Shown here piece by piece: positions 24,334 to 32,757 of a stretch of 34,391 nucleotides of DNA. Origin of the DNA: an uncultured Collinsella sp. (GTDB taxonomy: Bacteria > Actinomycetota > Coriobacteriia > Coriobacteriales > Coriobacteriaceae); contig CABUZI010000004.1 of assembly GCA_902496005.1 (NCBI GenBank), forward strand, positions 1 to 34,391, given 5' to 3'. The translations under genes were made by a program, and so were the position numbers. Position 1 is the first letter of the stretch; each line of letters starts with the position of its first letter. The notes under the pieces were generated by a model. The model saw only the letters and a list, made by a program, of their open reading frames with translations, did not search any database and was not told where the DNA came from.

Positions 24334-24421
24334 CAAAGAAGGCCACTTAATGTGGCCTTCGTCTTGCGCAGGACTGTCCGAGCAGGGAACCTTATATGCC
24401 TCCGCCTGGACAGACGTTTCA
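24334..24421. repeat. Inverted copy of the 19034-19120 terminator module
   Basis: Positions 24334-24377 are the exact reverse complement of 19077-19120 (44 nt). The match continues with gaps through GTTCCCTGCTC and TGAAACGTC to 24421. GAAGGCCAC/GTGGCCTTC forms a hairpin. On the minus strand it lies just after the phosphoglycerol transferase stop, so it is placed like a terminator for that gene, as the other copy is for the flavodoxin. Confidence 0.85.
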
Positions 24422-24443
24422 GTTGTGGCTCAGCAGCTAGCAG

Positions 24444-26744
24444 CTACTTAATCTTGGTCGTGCCCGGCGCCAGGTTGGGGTCGGTTTCGTTGGCCTCGGT
24501 CTGGAAGTGCTCGGTGTACACGTTCTTGCCGTCGCGGAACATCTCGTAGTACTGCATCTTGGCGTAATCCTCGCGCGCCTTGGTGGCGGCTGCTGCGGCG
24601 GCGTCGTCACCGGTGACGTTGGAGGAGAGCGCCCAGCGCAGGCTGGCGTCCTCGTAGCCCACCGAGTTGATGGCGGGCAGCGACTCGCGCAGCGTCATGT
24701 GCGCCTTCTGATAGTCGGAAAGTGGGGCGCCGATCAGCTGCATAAGCTGCGTGGACAGGTAGTTGGTGGACAGGTCGTCGACCTCGCTCGTCTGGTCGCA
24801 GCCGGCAACGTCGTAGTTGGCCCAGATGATGTAGTCGGTCTGCCACAGACGCTCCTGATGCGTGGCGTCGTCCTCACCGGTAAACCACTTGTCGTTGAAC
24901 TTGGACGGGAAGAACGGCTGGTGATCGCCCCAGAACACCACGACCACCTTGCGGTCGAGCTTGCTCAAGGCGTTAAGGAAGTAGCGCAGCGCCTGGTCGG
25001 ACTGCTCGATGCACGAGACGTACTCGTCGACATCGGAGAGCGTGCCGTCCTCGACGGTCTTGGCGTCCAGATCGGTCGTGTCGATGTTCAGGTGCATCTG
25101 CTTGTCGACCGGCAGCAGGCCCGTGTCGTAGCCCGAGTGGTTCTGCATGGTCACGTCGAAGATAAACTGCGGATCGGCGTTCTGATCGAGCAGCTCAAGA
25201 ATCTTGTCATAGGTAGCCTGGTCGGTCACCATGCCGCGCAGGGTATCGGCACCCTGGAAATCGTTGATGGACAGGAACCGGTCAAAGCCAAAATCCTTGT
25301 AGACGTTCTCGCGGTTCCAGTTGGTGGCGTGGTTGGGGTGCATGGCCGTGGTGGAATATCCGAGCGACTTGAACTGCTCTGCCAGGTTCCCGGTCGTTTC
25401 CATGTTGTAGATGGTGTAGGGGTACACACCCGAGCCCAGGTTGGCCATGGAGTTGCCGGTCATAAACTCAAACTCGGTATTGGCGGTGCCGCCGCCGTAG
25501 GCGCTCACGTAGAGCTTGCCGCGGCTGAGGCAGTTGGACAGGTTCTTAAAGTACTGCGGACCCTCGTAGCCGGCGCGCATGTTCTGGTAGATCGACAGAT
25601 CCGAGAAGGTCTCGTTCATGATGGCGATGACCGTGGGCTTCTCGCTGTCGAACTGCTCCTTTGCGGCGGCGCGCTCGTCACTCTTGGCGGCGTCGGACTT
25701 GTCGTAGGCCTTGGCGTACTTTTTGAGCGTGGCCTTGGCATCGTCGACGGAGTAGTCGGCGGGTTTGGGCGGCTTGATGGACTGCGCTGCGCTAATGAAA
25801 GCGGGCAGGTAGCCCTCGCGCCAGTAGCTCTCGAGCGGGCGCCAGGTGTAGACGGTGATGCCGAGGGTGTTGTAGTAGTCGATGAGCGTGACGTGTGCGG
25901 TCACACCGCCCAGGCACAGCACGGCGACGAGCAGGTTGGTGAGTAGGATGCGCTTGGCGTTGGCAGCACCCTTCTGGCGATGCGGTGCCACCAGGCCGGC
26001 GTACTCGCACAGCAGCATGGCGATGGCGGTAAAGCCCATGGACAGCACGCAGAACAGTGAGATCGAGAAGGTGTAGCCGGTGCCGGCGACCGCGGCGGCG
26101 GTGGAGATGGCCGAAAGGTCGCCCGGCTGGATGGGCATGGATTTAAACGTGATGACGAAGAACTCGGCAATGCCCAGGACAAAGAGGGCAAAGGCCAGGA
26201 CCGCGGGAGCTGCGCCGTGGCGCTGGAACAGGAAGAACAGGCCGACCATGAGCGTGGTGATGATGGCCCACTCGAGCAGGATGCACAGGGGGTAGACCCA
26301 GGTAAAGTCGTGGTTGGACGAGACCTCCATGCCCAGCAGCGCAAAGACGCCGGCGAGCAGCAGGCACAAGACGGCGGCGACGAGCGGTTTGCCCACAAAG
26401 GCTCCGCGCAGGCGGGCGAGCTTGCCGGTGGGGGCGGGGGCGTCGGGCCCGGCGAACGCAAAGACGCGCGGGGCGATGCGGTCGCGGGCGATGCTGGCCC
26501 AAGCGCAGCCGGTGAGGATGGCGTTGGTCAGGATGAGCATCACGAAGGCGAGCGGCTCGTTTTGCGCGACGAGGCCAATAGCGCCCCAGACGGTTAAAAA
26601 GAGCTGGAACAGGCCAAAGGCGACGCTCCAGGCGAAGGCGCCCTTGGTGACGGTGCCCGACTGAGCGCGAATGGCCTTGGCCTCGCGCAAAACAAGGTAG
26701 ACGGTCGCCGCAAGACCGACGAGCGAGATGGCGGCAGCGAACAT
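24444..26744 (-). CDS. LtaS/MdoB-like phosphoglycerol transferase (membrane sulfatase-fold)
   Basis: A 766-residue protein with an N-terminal membrane part (helices between about 1 and 290) and an extracellular alkaline-phosphatase-fold domain. Catalytic landmarks: MNETFSDLSIY with the probable nucleophile Thr379, GGGTANTEFEFMTG near 418-430, MQNHSGYD near 533-540, and FWGDHQPFF with the metal-binding Asp607 and His608. Family members transfer glycerol phosphate from phosphatidylglycerol to glycolipids or glycans, as in lipoteichoic acid synthesis; the acceptor here is unknown. ATG 26744 has GAGGAG eight bases upstream; the GTG at 26759 overlaps that site and was rejected. An Ala/Asp-rich C-terminal tail (about 700-766) is outside the core domain. 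It is transcribed alone and convergently to the surface gene. Confidence 0.9.
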   Translation of the reverse strand: MFAAAISLVGLAATVYLVLREAKAIRAQSGTVTKGAFAWSVAFGLFQLFLTVWGAIGLVAQNEPLAFVMLILTNAILTGCAWASIARDRIAPRVFAFAGPDAPAPTGKLARLRGAFVGKPLVAAVLCLLLAGVFALLGMEVSSNHDFTWVYPLCILLEWAIITTLMVGLFFLFQRHGAAPAVLAFALFVLGIAEFFVITFKSMPIQPGDLSAISTAAAVAGTGYTFSISLFCVLSMGFTAIAMLLCEYAGLVAPHRQKGAANAKRILLTNLLVAVLCLGGVTAHVTLIDYYNTLGITVYTWRPLESYWREGYLPAFISAAQSIKPPKPADYSVDDAKATLKKYAKAYDKSDAAKSDERAAAKEQFDSEKPTVIAIMNETFSDLSIYQNMRAGYEGPQYFKNLSNCLSRGKLYVSAYGGGTANTEFEFMTGNSMANLGSGVYPYTIYNMETTGNLAEQFKSLGYSTTAMHPNHATNWNRENVYKDFGFDRFLSINDFQGADTLRGMVTDQATYDKILELLDQNADPQFIFDVTMQNHSGYDTGLLPVDKQMHLNIDTTDLDAKTVEDGTLSDVDEYVSCIEQSDQALRYFLNALSKLDRKVVVVFWGDHQPFFPSKFNDKWFTGEDDATHQERLWQTDYIIWANYDVAGCDQTSEVDDLSTNYLSTQLMQLIGAPLSDYQKAHMTLRESLPAINSVGYEDASLRWALSSNVTGDDAAAAAATKAREDYAKMQYYEMFRDGKNVYTEHFQTEANETDPNLAPGTTKIK

Positions 26745-26958
26745 GCTGAGACTCCTCACAAACTTAAAACCTACGAAAGCGGGGGTTTACCCGATTGTTA
26801 CCTAAATATGCACTGCATTTGCGGGCTGCGCACAACAACCAGCCATATTAACGCGCATGTGCGGCGGTACGGCGCAATGTAGTGGCGACCTGCGCGATAA
26901 TGGACGGGAATTACACGGAAACGTAAAGGCTTCTTAAAGAATTGGCGAGGATAGAGCT
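26745..26958. promoter_or_regulatory. Divergent intergenic region
   Basis: No gene is visible in these 214 bases between two divergent genes. GATAAT near 26899 may be the -10 for the nitroreductase. No convincing -35 boxes were found. Confidence 0.25.
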
Positions 26959-27834
26959 ATGGGCGAGCGGGTTTGTATGACGGGTGCCGGGCACTGCGGC
27001 GGAGCTGCGGGCGTGGATGCGAACGGTTATCCGGTCGAGACTACGGGTAACGCGGTGCTGGACATCTTGGAGCACCGCTCGTCCACGCGTGCCTTCGCGC
27101 GTGATGACGACGACCGCCCCGTGGCGGTGACCGACGAGCAGCGGGCGGCAATCTTGCATGCGGCGAGTCGCGCACCGTCGGCGGGCGCCATGATGATGTA
27201 TTCCATCGTGAGTATTCGCGAGCAGGCTACGCTGGACCGTCTGGCCGACCTGTGCGACCACCAGCCCATGATCGCCAAGGCGCCCTGGGCACTCATATTT
27301 GTGGTCGATTATGCCAAGTGGATCGATCTGTTTGAGCACGTGGGCTGCTTTGAGCCCGAGTTCGTCGAGCGCACGGGCAAGGCGCCCCGCCGTGCGCCGG
27401 GTTTGGGCGACTTTGCCATCGCGGCCCAGGACGCCGTGATCGCCGCGCAAAACGCCGTGGTTGCCGCCGAGGCCCTGGGGCTGGGGAGCTGCTACATCGG
27501 TGATATCGTCGAGAATGCCGAGGAAGTTGCCGAGCTGCTCGACCTGCCACCCTATACCATGCCGCTGTCGATGCTCATCGTCGGCACGCCTCGCAAGGAG
27601 CGTCCGGCCATTGCGCATCCCGTGGTGAACCTGGTGCACGAGGAGCGCTACTGCCGCGCAGATGCCGCGACCATGGACGCGCAGGTGGCCGAGATGGACG
27701 CGATGTTCCGTCCGCATGCCCGCGTGGTGGGGGAGCGCGTCGTGGACATCTATACCCGCAAGCACACGAGTCCCTTTATGGCCGAGATGAGCCGCTCCAT
27801 GGAGTGGTGGTTCAAAAATTGGCTCGGAAAATGA
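26959..27834 (+). CDS. Nitroreductase family protein (long form)
   Basis: A 291-residue flavin-dependent oxidoreductase. Residues about 30-210 hold the nitroreductase fold: LEHRSSTRAFARDDD, the FMN-contacting SRAPSAGAMMMYSIV, AIAAQDAVIAAQNAVVAAEALGLGSCYIGD (two-helix core and loop), and a strand MLIVGTPRK. The C-terminal 80 residues (from HPVVNLVHEERY to WWFKNWLGK) go beyond the minimal fold, as in NfsA/FRP-like members, and may cap the active site. The ATG at 26959 follows CGAGG by eight bases. The gene stands alone and ends directly before the palindrome at 27836. The substrate is unknown; it is not a close copy of the short enzyme at 143. Confidence 0.88.
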   Translation: MGERVCMTGAGHCGGAAGVDANGYPVETTGNAVLDILEHRSSTRAFARDDDDRPVAVTDEQRAAILHAASRAPSAGAMMMYSIVSIREQATLDRLADLCDHQPMIAKAPWALIFVVDYAKWIDLFEHVGCFEPEFVERTGKAPRRAPGLGDFAIAAQDAVIAAQNAVVAAEALGLGSCYIGDIVENAEEVAELLDLPPYTMPLSMLIVGTPRKERPAIAHPVVNLVHEERYCRADAATMDAQVAEMDAMFRPHARVVGERVVDIYTRKHTSPFMAEMSRSMEWWFKNWLGK

Positions 27835-27835
27835 C

Positions 27836-27870
27836 GAATGTGACAAGGGGACAGTCCCTTTGTCACATTC
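27836..27870. repeat. Palindromic dispersed repeat, GAATGTGACAAGGGG type
   Basis: GAATGTGACAAGGGG (27836-27850) pairs with CCCTTTGTCACATTC (27856-27870), 15 bp with one wobble and a five-base loop. It starts two bases after the nitroreductase stop and may act as its terminator. It is related to 5658-5686. Confidence 0.8.
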
Positions 27871-27952
27871 CATATCGCCGCGGTGGCCTAAAGGCCGTAT
27901 AAATGTTTATCTAGCTGGGAAAACAGTGCCATTCAAACATGGGCCGATTACC

Positions 27953-27958
27953 TATAAT
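27953..27958 (+). promoter_or_regulatory. kup: -10 element of kup
   Basis: A consensus TATAAT lies 36 bases before the ATG. The -35 region (CATTCA at 17 bp) is weak. The leader is too short to hold a c-di-AMP riboswitch. Confidence 0.55.
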
Positions 27959-27993
27959 TCCTTCGAACATTAAAGTTGGGAGGAAACCGGCTT

Positions 27994-30021
27994 ATGGAAC
28001 AAAAGGCCAAGGAGGCAGCTTCGCACGCTGCGATTCCTGTGAGCATCTCGGCGATGCTCGTCACGCTGGGCGTGGTGTACGGCGATATCGGCACCAGCCC
28101 TATGTATGTAACCAAGGCGCTCGTTGCCGGCAACGGCGGCATCGGAAGCGTCACGGAGGAGTTCGTGCTCGGCGCGCTCTCCCTTGTCGTGTGGACGGTC
28201 ACGTTGCTGACCACCATCAAGTATGTGCTCATCTCGCTGCGCGCCGATAACCATGGCGAGGGCGGTATCTTTGCCCTGTACAGTCTGGTCAAGCGCTGTG
28301 GCAAGTGGCTTATCATCCCCGCCATGCTAGGTGGCGCCGCGCTGCTCGCCGACGGCATCCTCACGCCGGCCGTTACCGTTACCACGGCCATCGAGGGCCT
28401 GCGCACCATCCCGGCGGTCCATGCCGTGCTGGGCGATGACCAAGGCCGCGTCGTCGCCATTACGCTCGCCATCATCATCGTGCTCTTCTTGGTACAGCGC
28501 ATCGGTACGGCCAAGATCGGTCACGCCTTTGGCCCCATCATGACGCTGTGGTTCCTGTTCCTGGGCGGCACGGGTCTGTTCTTTGTCTTCCAGCACCCCG
28601 CCGTGCTGCTGTGCCTCAACCCGGTGCGCGGCATCGCCTTTTTGCTGAGCCCCAACAACCACGCGGGCATCATGATTCTGGGCAGCTGCTTCCTCGCCAC
28701 CACCGGTGCCGAGGCGCTCTACTCCGACATGGGCCACGTCGGCCGCGGCAACATCTACGCTACCTGGCCGTTCGTTAAGTGCTGCCTGCTGCTTTCCTAT
28801 ATGGGCCAGGGCGCTTGGCTTATGAACAACGCTGCCAACCCCGAGCTCATGGGCATTGCCGACCTCAACCCGTTCTACCAGATGCTCGCCCCGGGCCTGC
28901 GCCCGTTTGCCGTCGGCCTTTCCACCGTCGCGGCCATCATTGCCTCGCAGGCGCTCATCACCGGCGCATTCTCGCTGGTGTCCGAGGCCAGCCGTCTGGA
29001 CCTTATGCCGCACATGCAGGTCTTCTACCCTGCCGAGACCAAGGGCCAGCTCTACATCCCCATGGTCAACAACGTCATGCTTGTCGGCTGCGTCATCGTG
29101 GTGCTGCTGTTCCAGAACTCGGCGCATATGGAAGCCGCCTACGGCCTTGCCATTACGCTGACTATGATGTGCACCACGCTGCTGCTCTTCTTCTACCTGC
29201 ACGAGGAGCGCAAGCTCAAGGTTGCTCCGTGGATCTTTGCGGCCTTCTTCCTTTTGCTCGAAGGCTTCTTCTTCGTGAGCTCGCTCACCAAGTTCTTCCA
29301 CGGCGGCTACTTCACCATCCTCATGGCTGCACTCATCATGGGCATTATGGTGTGCTGGTACAACGGCACGGCGGTCGAGCAGCGCCAGTTTACGCTGCTG
29401 CCGCTGCGCAGCTACCTGCCGCAGCTCAAGCGCCTGCGCGACGACGATCGTTACGAGCGCATAAGCGACAACATCGTGTACCTGACCAAGGACACCCATA
29501 CCGACTACATCGACCGCGATATCGTCTATTCGATCTTGGACAAGCATCCCAAGCGCGCCCGCGCCTGGTGGTTTGTGAATGTCGAGACCATGGACGAACC
29601 GCACACCTTTGCCTATTCGGTCGAGACGTTCGGCACCGACTACGTGTTCCGCGTGCATCTGTACCTGGGCTACAAGATCAACCAGCGCGTCAATGCCTAC
29701 CTGCGTCAGGTTGTTCAGGACCTGGCTGCCACCGGCGAGCTGCCGCCGCAGACGCATGACTACTCGGTCTACAAGGATCCGGGTAACATCGGCACGTTCA
29801 AGTTCGTCCTGATCCGTAAGCTTCTGGCGCCCGAAAGCGATGTGGAGCCGAGCGAGCGTACGGCCATCACGCTCAAGTACATCATCCGCCGCGCCGCCGG
29901 CACACCCGCGCGCTGGTATGGCCTGGAGAACTCCAACGTGAGCTTTGAGTACGTGCCGCTGTTCACCAAGTTCAAGGCCGTGAACAAGATGCAACGTCTG
30001 GCTCCCAACGAGCGGCCGTAG
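27994..30021 (+). CDS. kup: Kup family potassium uptake permease
   Basis: A 675-residue KUP/HAK/KT secondary transporter that imports K+ with H+. The hallmark GVVYGDIGTSP is at residues 26-36, followed by LRADNHGEGGIFALYSLV, GDGILTPAVTV-like ADGILTPAVTVTTAIEGL, and TGAEALYSDMGHVG. About twelve hydrophobic segments fill residues 15-460, then a cytoplasmic C-terminal domain (RYERISDNIVYLTKD, VFRVHLYLGYKINQRV) as in full-length Kup. ATG 27994 has GGGAGGA at 27978-27984, nine bases away; the TTG at 27976 was rejected. It begins a K+-related cluster: small membrane protein, KdpD-like kinase and KdpE. Confidence 0.95.
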   Translation: MEQKAKEAASHAAIPVSISAMLVTLGVVYGDIGTSPMYVTKALVAGNGGIGSVTEEFVLGALSLVVWTVTLLTTIKYVLISLRADNHGEGGIFALYSLVKRCGKWLIIPAMLGGAALLADGILTPAVTVTTAIEGLRTIPAVHAVLGDDQGRVVAITLAIIIVLFLVQRIGTAKIGHAFGPIMTLWFLFLGGTGLFFVFQHPAVLLCLNPVRGIAFLLSPNNHAGIMILGSCFLATTGAEALYSDMGHVGRGNIYATWPFVKCCLLLSYMGQGAWLMNNAANPELMGIADLNPFYQMLAPGLRPFAVGLSTVAAIIASQALITGAFSLVSEASRLDLMPHMQVFYPAETKGQLYIPMVNNVMLVGCVIVVLLFQNSAHMEAAYGLAITLTMMCTTLLLFFYLHEERKLKVAPWIFAAFFLLLEGFFFVSSLTKFFHGGYFTILMAALIMGIMVCWYNGTAVEQRQFTLLPLRSYLPQLKRLRDDDRYERISDNIVYLTKDTHTDYIDRDIVYSILDKHPKRARAWWFVNVETMDEPHTFAYSVETFGTDYVFRVHLYLGYKINQRVNAYLRQVVQDLAATGELPPQTHDYSVYKDPGNIGTFKFVLIRKLLAPESDVEPSERTAITLKYIIRRAAGTPARWYGLENSNVSFEYVPLFTKFKAVNKMQRLAPNERP

Positions 30022-30080
30022 ACGTCGGCGGCTACACGGAGTTGGTTTTGATGGATAAGCATGAGGCCGGGGAGGTAAAC

Positions 30081-30275
30081 ATGGATACAAAGGCGCTCGA
30101 TGGCCGTGAGGCGGTGGTCGAAATGATGCGTGAGGCGCGTGTCGACGCAGCCGAAGATCGGTTCTTTACGAATCGGGCCAACATGGACATGGCCGATCGT
30201 GTGATTTCGGTCGTGGCGCTGGTATTTGGAGTGGTGTGCGTGTGTGCCCTGCTCGCGCACGTGCTGTTTGTCTAG
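30081..30275 (+). CDS. Small single-helix membrane protein, 64 residues
   Basis: I do not recognise a family. The protein starts MDTKALDGREAVVEMMREAR, has a charged, helical cytoplasmic half with an aromatic RFFTNRANMD, and ends in one membrane helix (about residues 40-62, VISVVALVFGVVCVCALLAH). ATG 30081 has a near-perfect GGGGAGG at 30069-30075; an in-frame ATG at 30051 has none. It follows kup by 59 bases and precedes the terminator at 30325, so it is probably cotranscribed with kup. Its place between a K+ permease and a K+ sensor suggests a small regulatory partner of either; it is not KdpF by sequence. That role is inference. Confidence 0.7.
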   Translation: MDTKALDGREAVVEMMREARVDAAEDRFFTNRANMDMADRVISVVALVFGVVCVCALLAHVLFV

Positions 30276-30324
30276 CGGCTGCCGGTCGTAGAAGGCTTTA
30301 CACTTAGAACCACCACGAGGGAAG

Positions 30325-30367
30325 ACCGCCACAAAGGTGCCTGTCCCTTTGTGGTGGTTTTTGTTTT
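30325..30367 (+). terminator. Terminator with variant of the dispersed palindrome
   Basis: ACCGCCACAAAG (30325-30336) pairs with CTTTGTGGTGGT (30347-30358) with one wobble, then T-rich sequence to 30367. AACCACCAC at 30308-30316 could pair instead with GTGGTGGTT at 30351-30359, so two folds exclude each other. It separates kup and the small gene from the kinase. Confidence 0.75.
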
Positions 30368-30388
30368 TGAGAGAGGGGCGGGGCGCTG

Positions 30389-32014
30389 ATGGACGTCCGT
30401 GCGGACGGCGATATTGCCGATAGCTTTTGGTGGCGGCGCACAACGCTGACGCGCCGCACTCCTCTGTATGACGCCTGCGTATCGGCGGGGCTGCTGGTCG
30501 CGGCGACGATTGTGGGCGCGCTACTTGACCATCCGGGTCTCGCGCCGAGTATCATGATCGTCTATGTGTTCGCCGTTCAGCTGTGCGCATTCTTTACCTG
30601 GAGTCGCCTGTATTGCTTGCTGAGCTCGGCTGCCGCTGTGGCGCTCTACAACTTCTTGTTTGTCGACCCGCGCTACTCGCTGTCGCTTATCGACCGCGTC
30701 TATCCCGGCATGTTCTTCATCATGTTCGTGGTCTCGCTTGTGTCGAGCTCGATTGCGTTGGCCCTGCGCCGCGCCTTGGCACAGGCTGCCGCTAGCGACC
30801 GCCGCACGCATATGGTGCTCGAGACCAACCGCATGCTGCAGCGGTGTGCCGATCAGCAGCAGATTGTGCATGCCATGGCAACGCAGCTGGCGCGTCTTTC
30901 GGGCTGTCCGGTCGTATGGTACAGCGCCGACGCCGACGATGAGGACCTGCTGCCGCGTGCGACGTACACGGCCGTGGGCGATGCCGCGCCGGTGCACGAG
31001 CTGGCGCGGCAGATGCCGCCGCGACTCTCGGCGTCGGCTTACGTGGGAACCCCGCTCGATGCCACGTTTGGCGGCTCGGCGTTTTATGGCATCTACCTGA
31101 CGGTTCGCACGGGCGACGGCTTCGTGCGCTCGGGCGACCCCGCCTCGGTGGTGGGCGTGCTGGCTATCGTTGCCGAGCCCGACGTGCTGACGCACGAGGA
31201 ACGGGCGCTTGCCGATGCCATCGTGAGCGAAGGCGAGCTGGCGCTCGATCGCGCCCGCGCCATGGAGGCCCGCGAAGAAGCGGCGGTGCTTGCCAAAAAC
31301 GAGCAGCTGCGCGCCAACCTGCTGCGCTCCATCTCGCACGATCTGCGCACGCCGCTCACCAGTATTTCGGGCAATGCCGACGTGCTGCTCGACCAAGGCT
31401 CGACTGGCACGGCCGTGCTCGATGCCCAGACGCGCCGCGGCCTGCTCCTGTCCATTCGCTCGGATGCGCAATGGCTCAACGCTACCGTCGAGAACCTGCT
31501 CGCCATCACCAAGCTCGAGGGTGGCGGCATGCATCTGTCGACTACGCTCGAGCTCATGGATGATATCGTCGAGGAGGCACTGCGCCACGTAAATCCGGCC
31601 GTGCGCGAGCACGACCTTAAGGTGGTGGCGTGCGATGAGCCGGCACTCGTCAACGTCGACGCGCGTCTGATGGTGCAGCTGGTGGTCAATCTGGTGAACA
31701 ACGCCATCACCTATACGCCCGCAGGCTCGCATATCATGATTTCGATTAGCGTCGACGATGGACGCGTGGCGTGCTCGGTGGCCGATGATGGTCCGGGCAT
31801 CGCACCCGAAGATCGCGAGCGGGTCTTTGAGTCGTTCTACACCGCCAACCACGGTCTTGCCGACAGCCATCGCAGCGTGGGCCTGGGTCTTTCGCTCTGC
31901 CGTTCCATTGCGTTGGCGCATGGCGGTAGCATAGAGGTTGCCGCGGCGGACCCGCACGGCTCGGTCTTTACGATTGAGCTTCCCGCCGCCGACGTTTCGT
32001 TTGATAAGGAGTAG
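30389..32014 (+). CDS. kdpD: Short KdpD-like sensor histidine kinase
   Basis: A 541-residue membrane histidine kinase. Four hydrophobic segments between about 27 and 127 match the KdpD/DUF4118 membrane module (YNFLFVDPRYSL between helices is typical). A GAF-like domain follows (about 145-285), then the dimerisation/phosphoacceptor helix SISHDLRTPLTSISG with His317, and a HATPase domain with NLVNNAITYT, DDGPGIAPEDRERVFESFY and GLGLSLCRSIALAHGG. The N-terminal cytoplasmic KdpD domain with its Walker motif and USP-like part, some 350 residues, is missing. The ATG at 30389 is preceded by a purine-rich GAGAGAGGGGCGGGG. It is coupled to kdpE and sits next to kup, with no kdpFABC in the window. Confidence 0.88.
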   Translation: MDVRADGDIADSFWWRRTTLTRRTPLYDACVSAGLLVAATIVGALLDHPGLAPSIMIVYVFAVQLCAFFTWSRLYCLLSSAAAVALYNFLFVDPRYSLSLIDRVYPGMFFIMFVVSLVSSSIALALRRALAQAAASDRRTHMVLETNRMLQRCADQQQIVHAMATQLARLSGCPVVWYSADADDEDLLPRATYTAVGDAAPVHELARQMPPRLSASAYVGTPLDATFGGSAFYGIYLTVRTGDGFVRSGDPASVVGVLAIVAEPDVLTHEERALADAIVSEGELALDRARAMEAREEAAVLAKNEQLRANLLRSISHDLRTPLTSISGNADVLLDQGSTGTAVLDAQTRRGLLLSIRSDAQWLNATVENLLAITKLEGGGMHLSTTLELMDDIVEEALRHVNPAVREHDLKVVACDEPALVNVDARLMVQLVVNLVNNAITYTPAGSHIMISISVDDGRVACSVADDGPGIAPEDRERVFESFYTANHGLADSHRSVGLGLSLCRSIALAHGGSIEVAAADPHGSVFTIELPAADVSFDKE

Positions 32015-32018
32015 CGCT

Positions 32019-32732
32019 GTGCCGAACTCTGCCGTAAAACCGCTCATCTTGGTCGTTGAGGACGACCCCGCCGTTCGCAATCTTATCGTCGCTGCGCTCG
32101 AGGCGCACGGCTTGCGCCATATGGTCGCGGAGACCGCCCATGCCGCCATCGCCGCCGCCTCATCGCAGGCACCGAGTATTGTGCTGCTCGATCTGGGCCT
32201 GCCCGATATGGATGGTGTCAAGGTGGTGGAGTCGGTGCGCGCATGGTCGGGTATGCCGATCATCGTGGTCTCGGCGCGCAGCGAGGACGCGGACAAGATT
32301 CGCGCGCTCGATGCCGGCGCCGACGACTATCTGACCAAGCCGTTTTCGGTCGAGGAGCTGCTCGCGCGTATTCGCACGACGCTCAGGCGCCTCTCGTATG
32401 CGCAGATTGGCATGGGTGCGTCCGAGGGCTCGTTCGATACCGGTGAGCTGCATATCGATTTTGATGCCGGCATCGCCACGATGGATGGCGAGGAGTTGCA
32501 CCTGACGCCGATCGAGTACAAGTTGCTGTGCCTGTTGGCCCATAACGCCGACAAGGTGCTGACGCACCAGTTTATCCTGCACGAGATTTGGGGCACGGCG
32601 ACTAAGAGCGATCTGGCGAGCCTGCGTGTCTTTATGGGCACGCTGCGCAAGAAGATCGAATCCGACCCCGCGCATCCGCGCTATATCCAGACGCACGTGG
32701 GTATCGGCTACCGATTGGTCACCCAAGGGTAG
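32019..32732 (+). CDS. kdpE: KdpE-like response regulator, OmpR family
   Basis: A 237-residue two-component regulator. The receiver domain (about 1-120) has the acidic pair in VVEDDP, the phosphoacceptor Asp58 in LLDLGLPDMDG, VVSARSED and the conserved Lys in LTKPF. The C-terminal winged helix (about 135-235) has LTPIEYKLLCLLAHNADKV, LHEIWG and RKKIESDPAHPRYIQTHVGIGYRL. I take the GTG at 32019: AAGGAG lies at 32006-32011 inside the end of the kinase gene, with a seven-base gap, and the frame further up only overlaps the kinase. Four bases separate the genes. Its likely targets are K+ transport genes such as kup, but no binding site was recognised. Confidence 0.92.
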   Translation: MPNSAVKPLILVVEDDPAVRNLIVAALEAHGLRHMVAETAHAAIAAASSQAPSIVLLDLGLPDMDGVKVVESVRAWSGMPIIVVSARSEDADKIRALDAGADDYLTKPFSVEELLARIRTTLRRLSYAQIGMGASEGSFDTGELHIDFDAGIATMDGEELHLTPIEYKLLCLLAHNADKVLTHQFILHEIWGTATKSDLASLRVFMGTLRKKIESDPAHPRYIQTHVGIGYRLVTQG

Positions 32733-32757
32733 ATCGCCAACCACCATCCCAATATGA

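Noticed and set aside
24507..25946. 479-residue plus-strand frame opposite the phosphoglycerol transferase
   Set aside because: A shadow frame; the minus strand has the catalytic motifs and ribosome site.
27871..27993. c-di-AMP riboswitch before kup
   Set aside because: The -10 is 36 bases before the ATG, so the transcribed leader is far too short.
28327..30090. 587-residue antisense frame opposite kup
   Set aside because: A shadow of the kup codon bias; the plus strand encodes an unmistakable Kup protein.
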